Source: Isoetes taiwanensis (taxonomy: Eukaryota > Streptophyta > Lycopodiopsida > Isoetales > Isoetaceae). Taken from it: DNA of 64,000 bases. The DNA lies in assembly GCA_021234155.1 (NCBI GenBank), contig JAJEKV010000002.1, positions 36,871,107 to 36,935,106 on the forward strand, written 5' to 3'. Positions within the stretch are counted from its first letter, which is position 1. Each line of letters begins with the position of its first letter. The translations under genes were made by a program, and so were the position numbers. The notes under the pieces were generated by a model, which was not told the DNA's origin, made no database searches, and saw nothing but the letters and a program-made list of their open reading frames with translations. Below are positions 22,431 to 32,709 of the stretch, piece after piece.

Positions 22431-22619
22431 ATTGCAATGAAGGTCCGTTCTGGTTGCCACTGCCACTCATAATTTTGAATTGCTGACGTGGCTACTCCTA
22501 ATCATTACATATCCCAACTAACTAAAATTCAAAAAAATAACTAAAACGGGTGCCTACATGCCCTACATTATACATAATGTAAGGGCATTTTTTTTAGACA
22601 CCCTAGCTTTCTTTTACCC

Positions 22620-23570
22620 GAAGATATCCATAAGACCGCCTTCAGAACGCGGTATGGGCATTATGAGTTCACGGTAATGCCTTTCGGCTTATCGAATGCC
22701 CCTGCGACGTTCATGAGGCTCATGAACGACATCTTCAGGGAGTTTTTAGACACCTTTGTGATTGTATTCTTTGATGACATTTTGGTGTATAGCAGATCCC
22801 TTGAAGAGCACGTACAACACTTAAGGAGAGTGCTAGAGAAGTTGAAGAGGCACCGGTTATGCGCCAAGTTGTCGGGCGTCACTTCATAGCGGAGAAAGGT
22901 GGAATACCCGGTCATGTGATCTCAGCCAGAAGGAATCTTGACGGATCCCCGCCAAGATTGAAGCCGCCATACGCTGGGTCGACGCCGAAGAATGTGCATG
23001 AAGTCGGAAGTTTTCTTCGGCCTAGCGGTACTACTACAGAAGTTCGTGAAGAACTTTGCTAAGATAGCGGCCCCCAGATTAACGCACTTGACGAGGGCGT
23101 AGAAAGTGAAAGATTGGGCGAGCATTAGCACAAGAAAGCCCAAGCGAGGTTTGAAGTGTTGAAGGAGGCTTTAACAACCGCCCCATCTTAACCTGCCGGA
23201 CCGGGAGAAAGATAAGCTTGTAGCAAGGACGCCGAAGATAGCTACAGTGCGGTGCTCATGCAAGAAGAGTGTGTGGTAGCGTATGATTCCAGGAAGATGA
23301 ACGACGCCAAAACGTGCTACCCCACCCACGATCAGGAATTGCTTGCGGTTGTCAGGGCATTAAGAATTTGGAGGCACTATCTTTTGGGAAGGAAGTTCCA
23401 GTTGGATACAGACCATCAGAGCCTCCAGTATGTGTTCACGCAACCACACCTCAACCTGAGGCAGAGAAGGTGGATGGAGTTCCTTGAAGAGTATGACTTT
23501 GATATAGTCTACAAGCCAGGGAAGCTCAATGTGGTAGCGGATGCGCTTTCAAGGCATCCCCTGACAACTA
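22620..23570 (+). pseudogene. Reverse transcriptase second half and RNase H (frameshifted)
   Basis: Continues RT after the insertion: [20 protein letters not shown] and the catalytic FFDDILVYS (YxDD-type). Frame breaks follow at about 22870, 23060 and 23230. RNase H/tether: VVAYDSRKMND, ELLAVVRALRIWRHYLLG, FQLDTDHQSLQYVF, DFDIVYKPGKLNVVADALSR. The copy at 56613-57550 is the same family and is better preserved in this stretch. Confidence 0.9.
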
Positions 23571-24485
23571 GAGTGCATTGCAATGCAATTTCGACGCTCT
23601 CCAGTGACTTTGGTAAGAAGATTGAAGAATCCTTGCCAACGGATGTGGATTTCAAGGAAGTATGGGCAAACCTCTCTAGGGAGGCTAGAACAGATAAGGA
23701 GCGGGAAGCCTTTAAACATTATAAGAAGGAAGGCAACCTATCATACCATAAAAACAAGTTGTGCGTACCCGAATCATCAGGAGTGAGGAAATTGATCCTC
23801 CATGACACGCACAACAGCCCAATAGCTGGCCATGCGGGATTCATGAAAACATATTTCAAAGTGCGCAGCAGCTATTATTGGCCAGGAATGAAGAAGCAAG
23901 TAGCTCGCTACATCAGGGAATGTCAGCTATGTCGCCAGACGAAGCGAAACGACTTCAATTCCGGGGCGTTAGAAACCATTAAGCGGTGCCAAACGCTAAG
24001 TGGGAGGTGACCAGCATGGATTTCATCACAGGGCTTCCAAGAACAGTAAGAGGAAAGGATGCCTTGATGGTAGTGGTCGACAAGTTGTCAAAGATGGCAC
24101 ATTTTGTGCCTTGCAGGACCACAGATACAGCTATGGATACAGCAAAGCTCTTCACCAAAGAGATCTTCAGGCTTCATGGCATGCCAAGGGAGATTATCTC
24201 CGACAGGGATCCGAAGTTCATGAGTGCCTTCTGGCAAGACCTCTTTGCGACCATTCAGACGAAGCTATCCATGAGCACGGCATATCATCCTCAGACGGAT
24301 GGCCAAACGGAGCGGACCAACAGGATTTTGGAGGACATGCTACGGAACTATGTCTGGAATAAGCAAGGTATGTGGGAAGAATTTATTCACTTGGTGGAGT
24401 TTGCCTACAATAGCACCAAGCAGGAATCATCCCAAATGTCGCCGTTTATGATTAATTACGGCTATCGCTTACCTAACTCGGATAC
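23571..24485 (+). pseudogene. Integrase: zinc-binding and DDE core
   Basis: HHCC zinc finger: HDTHNSPIAGHAGFMKTYF through CQLCRQTKR (about 23800-23945). Core: SMDFITGLPRTVRGKDA, IISDRDPKFMSAFW, YHPQTDGQTERTNRILEDML, giving the catalytic D, D, E. Frame changes occur near 23985 and 24500. Integrase would insert the cDNA copy; this copy is interrupted. Confidence 0.9.
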
Positions 24486-25115
24486 TTGGCACAATCCGTG
24501 TCAAAAGTAGAGGTTTCGCAGCGGATGTTGGCCGATATCACGGCAGCTCGTGGAAGAAGTTCGAGGGTATTTGCTAGCAAAGAAGAAGTCGATTTAAAAA
24601 GCATCGCCGACAAGCATCGAACAGTAAGAGAGTTCAAAGTTGGAGATGATATTTGGCTCAAGATCAAGGTGAAGCAGGCAAAGCTCAGAATCGGGAATTG
24701 CAAGAAACTTGCTCCAAGGTGGGCTGGACCTTTCAGAATAGTCAAGAGAGTAGGTAATCAATCCTACAAGCTAGACTTACCAGCACACCTAAAGATTCAT
24801 AAGGTCTTCCACGTGAGTTTGTTGAAGAAGCACACTCCAAATCCAGACGAAGTCTTGGACACTCCAACGTTGTTGGAAATGACGGAGGAGCAGCTGGAAA
24901 TAATTCCAGAATTGATTCTTGATAAAGCTTTCAAGAAAACAAGGAGGTCGGAGTTCCTCCAATACTTGGTCAAGTGGAAACACTTACCCGTGGAAGACGC
25001 GACGTGGGTACTTAAGAAAGATCTAGTAAAGCAGTACCCGCAGTTTATGGAGCAATGGGACGGCAAGGTCATCTCCGAAGAAATCGGCTCAGGCATGTCG
25101 ATTTGTGTAGATTAA
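24486..25115 (+). pseudogene. Integrase C-terminus with GPY/F module and chromodomain
   Basis: LAPRWAGPFRIVKRVGNQSY is the GPY/F module, followed by HKVFHVSLLKKHTP. The chromodomain runs from about EIIPELILDKAF through FLQYLVKWKHLPVEDATW. HP1-type chromodomains bind methylated H3K9 through three aromatics. Here Trp is kept in VKWK, but the other two positions appear to be Ile and Leu, as in plant elements with an incomplete cage. In the same element as an H3-like protein, this pairing is notable. Frame is open to 25115. Confidence 0.88.
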
Positions 25116-25973
25116 TTCTATATATAGTTAAGATTAATCTACGCATGCCACCTATGCTAGGTATGAGTCGCATGCATTGTGACCGATGATGAGACCACTA
25201 CGGTGATCTCTAGGGCGTGGTGTAATGTCAATGTAGGCATGACCGCGTTTCCGCTTGGGCGAGTGGAAGGTAGATTAGAAAGTCTACTTCTGTCCCACGG
25301 AAGTAGACGACCTCGAGAGAAAGGAGGTCATTAAGGAATGCACTAATAGGAAAAGCACCTCTAGCCCCATATATGCTTTGATAGGAGGAATCAGGCCTTC
25401 ACGCCCCATATACGGGAAGGACCTATCCTCCACGCTGGGCAACTAGGGTGTAGGCATGAGCGGCATATAGGCACATAGGCGCTGTCTCCACGGCCATAAT
25501 GGAAGATTCACCCTCTTCCTATGCCGGGAGATTAGCCATGCATCCATGTAGATAGGTGGGGTGGTCACCATATAACCAAAAATTTTGCTAATAATTAAAT
25601 GATACTAACATAGTGTTGACCTGCAGGCCAATAGAGCGCTCCGGAGGGCAAAGAGGTCGAGCTACGAAGACTTGCAACACAAATTTTGTTGGAATGTGTT
25701 GCAAGGAATGAAGAGTACCTCGGACGTTAATTTTAATTTTGATAAACTTAATTGTCATGATAAGTGAATTATTGAGTAACCTGTTTTAATGATGTTGTGA
25801 ACCGATAAGTTATTCCATAATATAACGGCGTAATAATGTCTAAAAATATTACCTTAAGGTAATCTTAATAAATGTGTAAGTATTATAGTAGTTTATCGTA
25901 TGTATCAGGTTGATTGCAGGTTAGGATGATCCCAAGGTGGGGAGACCCACGATGCTGCGGACAGCATCATTTC
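25116..25973 (+). other. 3' untranslated region of the chromovirus
   Basis: No coding sequence seen. A direct copy of the polypurine-tract sequence (CCAAGGTGGGGAGA, about 25932) sits 40 bp upstream of the functional one. Confidence 0.7.
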
Positions 25974-25986
25974 AAGGTGGGGAGAA
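25974..25986 (+). promoter_or_regulatory. Polypurine tract
   Basis: AAGGTGGGGAGAA immediately before the 3' LTR; plus-strand DNA primer site. Confidence 0.9.
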
Positions 25987-26110
25987 TGTGACGTTCCAGC
26001 ACAGTATACGGTCCCAGGACGTATACTGTACTGCCTCATCACGCGTACACGCCACTCCGACCGACGTGTAGCCAGGTGGGTAGCCCTAGGGGGCAGCTTG
26101 CAAGGAATAT

Positions 26111-26272
26111 GTGCAATTATTAATGTGCACATTTTCCAATGGACACATTAATATGGGCACACATTTCCATGTGGACACTTGATGCCAAGTGGGCCATACC
26201 CAAGTGTGCAATTAATGTGCACATTTTCCAATGTACACATTAATGTGGGCACACATTTCCATGTGGGCACAT
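26111..26272 (+). repeat. Internal direct repeat of the LTR, ~67 bp twice, 95 bp apart
   Basis: GTGCAATTA...TTAATGTGCACATTTTCC, then GGGCACACATTTCCATGTG, occurs at 26111 and 26206. It lies in the U3-side half of the LTR where promoter repeats are common. Confidence 0.85.
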
Positions 26273-27598
26273 TTGGCCACCTAGCCATTAAAGGCAAGTG
26301 GGCCCATTACCAATTATCCCACATGCCTAAAGGGGATAATTGGAAACCCTAGCCAACCCCTTGTCTATTAAGGAGGGGAAACCCTAACTTGCCCATTTTT
26401 CGTTTCTAGGGTTTTAGAACTCTGTTTTGGCTGCCTCAACAGCCAAAACCGCCTCCCAGGCTCTGCTTTGAGAGAATCGCACCATTAGTTTCCCTTGGCT
26501 CGAGCGTTTCAGCAGGATGGTCGAGCTCAGGTCAGGAGGAGCCACTCAAGGATCAGGTATTTGGCCAATTTAATAGTCTAAACCCTATTTCAGTCATAGA
26601 ATCAGTAGGTTTAGCCTACTAAATTGCCCATAGCAGCCTTCTAGATCTCTAGATACCAGCCTCTAACTAAAGAACCTAACTCTATGATATAGATTAGATA
26701 TAGTTCTTTAGTTCTTCTGTGATGTATATGGATGATGTATCTCTATGAACTCCTTGTATTGGGAAGGGGGGTAGAGACCTAAAGCTTGGTAGTAGATGCT
26801 CCTAGATTAGCCTCTCTAGCACACTATAGATTCGGCTGCAAGACAAGAACCACACCGGTTGTGGGTGAAGGGGCCGGGACCGGCCGAGAAGGAGGTTCAT
26901 GTCCCGACTCCTGAAAGATCCCTCTGGTGTGTAAGGCCTACCAGGGATCATTGTGACTAGGTCTAATGGCTCACCACTGAGTGCGGGTGAGGCATGGACT
27001 CGACACCCGTGAAGTGGTGTACACTTTCCAGTGGGTTCAGTCGAATACGGGCAGTGGCCCTCTAGTCACCTTGAGTCGGCATGTAGACCTCTGGAGGGAG
27101 TGATCCCTTCCCCGCCTGTCCGAACCGGGAGGATGAAACCCAGGAATAGCCCTTTTGGCTATGCATCCGGCGGGCTACAGTCAGGTCCCGACACTTTTCA
27201 ACCTACTCTGCAAAGTGTGCGCAGGAGGGGCGGATGGAGTGGACAACCCTATGCCATGTTCATATGCCAGCCAAATCCATTGCCATGAATTCTGTCTGCA
27301 ATGAACCCTGGAGACCCAAGCCGTCAGTCATCCCCTTGAGTCTGAGCCTTGGGTAGAACTCCCCATATGTATTGTGCTCACCTTGTTTATGCAGATGTGA
27401 TGGGCCACCCTTCGAGGTGGTTATGTGCTTATGTTATATACTGACATGTATGTTTACGCTTCCGCAGCTAGGTAGACCCTGAGGGAGACGGGGTAAAAAG
27501 ACCCCTTCACTCTTCCCACTGGAACCCGTCATGGTTGCAGTGTTATGTGGAGGGCCCTGTATCGGCATGGAGCTGGTATGGGGGATGAACTCCTGTTT

Positions 27599-27622
27599 GT
27601 ATACGGTGAGTGCACCGTATAC
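27599..27622. repeat. Inverted repeat near the LTR 3' end
   Basis: GTATACGGT, six bases, ACCGTATAC. The same occurs in the 5' LTR at about 679-703, and a GTATACGG/GTATAC pair also lies at the LTR start (near 26003-26027). Confidence 0.8.
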
Positions 27623-27639
27623 GAGTAGGGGACGTCACA

Positions 27640-27995
27640 GGTTCCATCATTTTCAATCCAACTTGAAGCATGATATGGTAAGGCATTACATTCACTCCAC
27701 TGCCGGTATCTATATTGGCATCCTTGATTAAATATCCATTGATACTCACATCACAAAGAAATGGCCCTGGATCTTTGGATTGCCGGGCTGATGGCTCCAT
27801 TCTACTTTTATTGGTATCATTGGATATGATTTGTTGGACTGAAATTTCTGATTCTGTTCTTCCCCCTAACTCTTGCAATAAATTGGGAGAATAATTCATC
27901 AATTGCTCAAGAGTAAGTGTGACTTTAGTGGCCAAAACTTGGCTGATCACGTCATCTTCATTTTGAACTTCTTCATCCACCATAGGAGGCATCAC
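27640..27995 (-). pseudogene. Aspartic protease region of the minus-strand element (truncated)
   Basis: Minus-strand reading: CDVSINGYLIKDANIDTGSG then VNVMPYHIMLQVGL. IDTGSG is the retropepsin active-site motif. The frame runs into LTR sequence of the chromovirus at 27639, so the C-terminal half is lost. Confidence 0.8.
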
Positions 27996-28202
27996 TATGG
28001 GCTAATTTTCTTCTATAGACTGAAACTGTTCTGTGGGCAACACATTGAATTGCACCTTCTTAGGTGCTGATACCTTCAAAGCTTGTTCCTTCAAAGCCTT
28101 TGGAAAAGAGGTCTTAGTCTTCTCCGCAATTGGCACTACTCTTGGTTCTTGCACCACCTTTTGTGATCTTGTAACTGCATTTACTTCTCCAATCTCTTCT
28201 TC

Positions 28203-29284
28203 TTACTGAAATGGGTCACTATCTACCTCAACAAATCCACAATTTACTACTGATTTTGCCTTCTCTTGTTTCTTAAGCTCCTCAATAAGAGCCTTAACTT
28301 GAGGATTATCAATGTACTTTGCATCTTGAATGCGAACATCATTATTAGGAAGAGGTACTGATTCAAACACTTGCTGCTTTGGTGGATACTTGTTGGTTGC
28401 CCATTCTGGTTTCCCATGGATTTTCCAACAAGTAGTCTCATCATGCTTGAATTTATCACATAACTTGCAATACAAATGAGCCTCTAACAAATACAATACA
28501 AATGTGATAAAAACAAATGCAATACAAATGTGGTGAGTGGTGCCTCTAACAATGTTGTAGGCTGTTTAGCCTTCATCTTATGAGCAATAGCTCGTTTCAG
28601 CCCCTTCACATACCATTGGATATCCATTTCATCATTCCTGGCAATCTTCCAATGAACTACGGCTTTGAGAACTGCAATATACCTCTGATTATACTCTCTA
28701 ATTGATTCATCTTCCTTTTGTGTGAAATTGGTCCACCTTTCCATAGTCTTATCCTTACCATGAACTTCTTGATAATTAGCAATGAAAGCTTCCTTTAATT
28801 CCTGATATGTCATGGTATCTGGCTGGGTTTGTGCCCATTCCTCCACTGAATCTTGCAAAGAACTATGAAACCAAAGCAAGTAATCAGCAGCCGATAACTT
28901 ACATTGCTGGCAATACCTCTCAAACTTCACAATATGCTTCAAAGGATCCCGATCCACCAGATCATCAAACTTTGGAATCCCCATTGTCTGAAAACCCCAT
29001 ACCATAGGTGGTAATACAGCCATCTCTGCCTCTTCTTGGGTTTCTTGAAATTGGAAAAACGAAATTGAATCTCCCTTCAATTTGAAAAACGAAATTGGAT
29101 TACCTTCTAGATCGGTAAATGGAATCAAAACCTCCTGGATCTGAGAACTAGACCCCAGATCTGCTCCCAAATCTGAAAACGAAATTGAATCTTGATGCAA
29201 TTTTGAGCCCAAAGATTGACTCACCGGTCCCCTTCTTGTTACGATAGAGCTTGGTGGGATATCCTTCTTACTTCTCTTGGGCAT
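28203..29284 (-). pseudogene. gag of the minus-strand element, with CCHC zinc knuckle
   Basis: 29284-28484 is open: MPKRSKKDIPPSS start, repeated ISFFKLKGDS/ISFFQFQETQ segments, then the gag core (DPLKHIVKFERYCQQCKL, WFHSSLQDSVEEWAQTQPD, EAFIANYQEVHG, TMERWTNFTQKEDESIREYN). After an A/T-rich repeat at 28484-28540, the frame 28496-28203 gives CKLCDKFKHDETTC, a canonical C-x2-C-x4-H-x4-C knuckle. The frame changes between the two parts. Confidence 0.85.
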
Positions 29285-29431
29285 AAAACTATGCTCCCCT
29301 TGTCAAATTACGGCAAAATCCCCTTCACACAAGAAATTGCTCCTTTCACAATGGTGTCGTTCTTTACCGACGATCACCAATGCCAATGGTAACAACTCCT
29401 TTTTCAATGGAAATTCTTGCCGATCAATGGT

Positions 29432-29454
29432 CTGTCGAGCACCGGGGTCGCCAA
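29432..29454 (-). promoter_or_regulatory. Probable primer-binding site of the minus-strand element
   Basis: Minus strand reads TTGGCGACCCCGGTGCTCG a few bases after the LTR end. TGGCGAC starts are common in plant gypsy PBSs; I have not identified the tRNA. Confidence 0.55.
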
Positions 29455-29456
29455 AT

Positions 29457-29822
29457 TGTTAGAGCCTGAACTCTAACCTTGCAAGCAGGATGAAAAACCC
29501 AACAATCCAAGCTCAATCTAACAGAACAAGGCAATGCACAACACAAAGAATCATCATCTCCATAGCTAGATCAAGCAAAATGCTCTCTCTCCAATACACC
29601 GTCTCCCTCCCTGCTCAGATAATACTGCTCATAATGGCTCCACAATGCATAGAGTGCAAATATCCTGCATGCGTGCATGCGCGTATATCACTCTATATAC
29701 GGTATATGATGAGTGTGGTGAGTGGTGACAAGTGTGGTGAGTGGTGAGTGGTGACGAGTGTGGTGAGTGGTGACAAGTGTGGTGAGTGGTGACGAGTGTG
29801 GTGAGTGGTGATCACCCCAACA
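29457..29822 (-). repeat. 5' LTR of the minus-strand element, 366 bp, with minisatellite
   Basis: Plus-strand ends TGTTAGAG and CCCCAACA give TG...CA termini. An inner palindrome GTTAGAG/CTCTAAC lies at the left end. At 29711-29818 a 19-bp unit GTGACGAGTGTGGTGAGTG is repeated about five times. Confidence 0.7.
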
Positions 29823-30155
29823 CCCTCTCAAAAGGAGACAAGGATTAGCCTGGATAAGATAAGGAGATCCTTACAAGAAGTAATTGCTAGAGTGATGTCA
29901 AGGGCAGAAAAAGATCCAGGCATGCTAATTGCAACTCATTCACTCATGAGACAACTCGACACGCGGCTTGAAAGAATGGATGATGTTGGCTGCACAAACT
30001 TTAACAGAACCATAACATGTATCCCCACTAATACAGTCGAAGAGGAGTGTGGTAATAGTTTGGCAAGGCTCAAGCCTCTGATAGAAATTGGGAAGAGGAA
30101 AGACAAGGAAACCAAGAAGAGTTGGAAGCAAGTTGAGATGGAGGGCCTATTGTGA
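29823..30155 (+). CDS. Unrecognised open frame, possibly an exon cut by the LTR element
   Basis: An open frame of about 110 codons reading ETRISLDKIRRSLQEVIARV, then MRQLDTRLERMDDVGC, and ending KKSWKQVEMEGLL. Composition looks coding (Lys/Arg/Glu helices), but no family is recognised. The frame runs leftward into the LTR, so its true start has been lost. It could be a remnant of a host gene or of a transposon protein. 30156-30430 shows nothing. Confidence 0.3.
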   Translation, partial: PSQKETRISLDKIRRSLQEVIARVMSRAEKDPGMLIATHSLMRQLDTRLERMDDVGCTNFNRTITCIPTNTVEEECGNSLARLKPLIEIGKRKDKETKKSWKQVEMEGLL

Positions 30156-30434
30156 GACTGTTTGTTCGGGAGTGCATTGTGAATTTGTTGTTGTTTACTG
30201 TTCATTGACACCTTTTGAAGCCACTCATGGGCGTATGGATGTATTGCACTTGGATAAGTTTTGAGTTCATGGTGATGTTTCTATACTGGGTGTGAAAAAT
30301 CTAAATTCATTGGGCTTCATTGTCTTGTTAATTGTTCAGGTCATAATCTCATAATGGTCTTGTTAAGGTTCAAGTTAAGAGTTTACCTATGTCCGCCTTA
30401 AAAGAATTGTCAACAAATTGTGATGGCCTTCTTG

Positions 30435-30795
30435 GTGATCCCGTCCTCAGGGATCACGTGTCTGCCTCATCGTTGATCCCGACCTCCGGGATCACAGGAT
30501 AATTCATACGGACTGGGATCCCGCGTCCGCCTACTTGGTGATGGTGATCCCGTCCTCCGGGATCACACAATAATTAAAACGGGATTCCGTCCTCCGGGAT
30601 CCCGCATCCGCCTCATCGTTGATCCCGACCTCCGGGATCACAGGATAATTCATACGGGATCCCCTCCTCTGGGATCCCGCGTCCGCCTACTTGGTGATCC
30701 CGTCCTCCGGGATCACACAATAATTAAAACGGGATTCCGTCCTCCGGAATCTCGCCTCCGCATCCTTGGTGATCCCCTCCTCCGAGATCACACGG
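30435..30795. repeat. Palindromic GATCCC...GGGATC array
   Basis: About ten copies of GATCCCGTCCTCCGGGATC (or A/C variants) in a higher-order unit of about 145 bp: CCTCATCGTTGATCCCGACC at about 30464 and 30609. Each unit can fold as a short hairpin. Related single units are at about 32424-32442 and in the MITE at 55174-55626. Confidence 0.85.
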
Positions 30796-30803
30796 AATAT
30801 GTT

Positions 30804-32240
30804 TTTTTTTTTTTGTAGGCAAGCTATTTTATTTTCATTGATAATAAAGTAGTACATAATTTGGCTCCACAATAGGCCATATCGGAAGTATTTAAACAAA
30901 ACCATGGTGTCTAGAAACACCAAATAGGAAGAATAAACCTCATAACAATCCCAGATTCAGGTCTAAGGATTAACACAGTATTTTCTATACGGACAAGGTT
31001 AGAAACCCATCAAGAAGCTGTCACTGTGTCCATTTGAAGCTCCACCACCGAAAGAAGTTAGCAGCAGGATATCACATAGTAGCAAACATCATCCCACGCG
31101 TTAACTCGACTTGGGAATGCATCCAAGCAAGGTTGTACTATAAGAGCTGCTCTATCTTCCAACTATGGAGGATGCCCAGCAAGCCTACCCCTTGTAGGGC
31201 GGTCCATTCGCTCCCCATGTGCATGTCCATCTGCTAACAAAGGCCACAGCTACCTGTTGCTCTAACAGCAATATAAGAGCCATGGTCTCCCGCCCAAAGC
31301 TTTTACATAAGATCTCCTTACTTATCCACATAGTCCAATCCTGTGCCAATCCATAAATCCTAATCTTCCCCTTGCTGGGAAAAGGGGGGGGGACGACATT
31401 AACAGTCCAAACTATGCAGGCCAGAATGTGTAGAAGAATGTGATGCTGCCCAAGAAACTCTCCATTAGGCTATCAAGATAAACATTGCCAACAAGGGGCC
31501 CTATCAAATCTTGCAGCCCAAAGAGGTTAAGCTAGAACAGATCACTTAACTCTCCCTTCACATCCTGGATGCAGAAGCATGTGCTGAAGATGTCATGTGA
31601 CTCTGTAAGTAGTGTCAAGCAGGCGACACAGAAGTTTTGATTCCTTTATCATACTTCCAGATTAGACTAAGTATTTGCCCTGAATCTGCAGTCAGTGCAG
31701 TCCCAAAACCAGCCCTGAATCTGCAGTGAGTGCAGTCCCAAAATCAGCCCTGGATCTGCAGTGAGTGCAGTCCCAAAACTGTAGAGATGGCGGCCTTCAA
31801 GATACCCCAGAGCTACCATTTCGGCCCTTCCCATTCTAATAAAGAAGCATAACCACAAAACTGAAATATCATGCTCAAACTACCTACAGACATCCTAACC
31901 ATAGCCGCAGTGACTGGCTACTGGCTAGACTCTCGCCTATCAGCTCAAAACACATCGCCAGGGCACAAGAGATACTGCTTACCAGTCATGGTCTGTTACT
32001 TGGAGGAGAAGCTTGGAGAGCAGCGGCCATGCTTCAAAGCGAAACCCTCCCTGCTGCAATAGAACTGCTACAGACGGCAAGTGGTATACCTTATGAGCTA
32101 GCAGCCATGGCTTTGAGGAGATCAGCAGCAGCATTTTGCTGCTCCTCCAGCATCGAAGCTCTCCCTTGAGAACTCTATTCAACGGGCGGCCGCCGCCGCC
32201 GCCCTAAAGCGAAACCCTAAGGCGCTCCATCCGCCGCTTT
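30804..32240 (-). mobile_element. Poly(A) retroposon (LINE-like, non-autonomous or internally deleted)
   Basis: On the minus strand it starts GGATGGAGCGCCTTAGGG, has a (GCC/CGG)-rich 5' region, and ends AATAAAATAGC...TACAAAAAA at 30801. Flanking duplication CGGAATATGTT occurs at 30793-30803 and 32241-32251. No RT domain is visible in its 1.4 kb. Short open frames (for example 32182-31979) are not recognisable. Confidence 0.75.
31677..31785. repeat. Minisatellite, three ~35-bp units
   Basis: CCCTGAATCTGCAGTGAGTG followed by CAGTCCCAAAA recurs three times within the retroposon. Confidence 0.8.
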
Positions 32241-32705
32241 CGGAATATGTTAATATGCATTGAACTTAATTATTTTTCAGAGACCTTAGAAACAATGAAA
32301 CATTGAAGTACTAATTTTATTAAGCTTTGAAACATTTAAACTTTCAAGCATTGAATATGTTAATATGCATTAATTAATTTCATAGCCCGACCTTAACCAT
32401 TGAAATATATCTTGGAATATTGTGATCCCCTCCTCCGGGATCACACGGAATATGTTAATATGCATTGAACCTAATTATTTTTCATAGACCTTAGAAATAA
32501 TGAAACATTAAACTTTCAAGCATTGAGCCATTGCACTTTTATAAACCAATACAATTACACTAACTCAAAAGCCAAAATCAGGGCTCTCATCAGATTATAT
32601 GTTTCAGTTTTTATACACCTCTTACCATACAGATTCACATTCAAGTGTTCAAGCAAATATTCACATTAAAGTTTTCAGATTATCACATTCACAGATTTTT
32701 ACCAA
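32241..32705. other. A/T-rich repeats, no gene seen
   Basis: GGAATATGTTAATATGCATT occurs three times (about 32242, 32353 and 32448), twice followed by a longer shared segment (TTATTTTTCA...AGACCTTAGAAA). One palindromic GATCCCCTCCTCCGGGATC unit lies at about 32424. Confidence 0.6.
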
Positions 32706-32709
32706 AATG

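Larger units (their letters stand above)
16008..22619. mobile_element. DNA transposon, 6.6 kb, GGG-type inverted ends, 4-bp TSD (GAAG)
   Basis: Both ends, read inward, begin GGGTAAAAGAAAGCTAGGG followed by TGTCT (24-bp perfect inverted repeat). The right flank starts GAAG; the left flank ends AAAG. The RT reading frame (IKE-EDI) predicts GAAG there originally, so one duplication has a single change. Contents: transposase on + (16318-19187), a minus-strand LINE fragment (19925-21207), and a minus-strand coiled-coil/RING accessory gene (21161-22430). Confidence 0.9.
1..27639 (+). mobile_element. Ty3/gypsy chromovirus with extra histone H3 and acidic-protein cassettes; nested
   Basis: LTR retrotransposon entering from the left edge. 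The 5' LTR ends at 720, a tRNA-iMet primer site follows, and a polypurine tract (25974-25986) abuts the 3' LTR (25987-27639). LTR ends are TGTGACGT and ACGTCACA. Order: PBS, H3-like ORF, acidic ORF, gag, protease, RT, RNase H, integrase, chromodomain. The order of RT before integrase and the terminal chromodomain place it among chromoviruses. It is interrupted by two DNA transposons (961-9167, 16008-22619) and a MITE (14118-14512). The two LTR copies differ at roughly 15 positions over the shared ~720 bp, mostly in two clusters, so the last copying event looks fairly recent. It sits inside the protease region of another element; the expected 5-bp target duplication (GTTCC on the right) cannot be checked on the left. 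Confidence 0.93.
25987..27639 (+). repeat. 3' LTR, 1653 bp
   Basis: Starts TGTGACGTTCC, ends GGGGACGTCACA. Its last 718 bp match 1-720. The right flank GTTCC belongs to the element it invaded. Confidence 0.95.
27640..29822 (-). mobile_element. Older minus-strand LTR retrotransposon, cut by the chromovirus
   Basis: Read leftward: 5' LTR 29822-29457, primer site, gag, zinc knuckle, protease; the rest was displaced when the chromovirus inserted at 27639/27640. RT and integrase are not present on this side. Confidence 0.85.
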
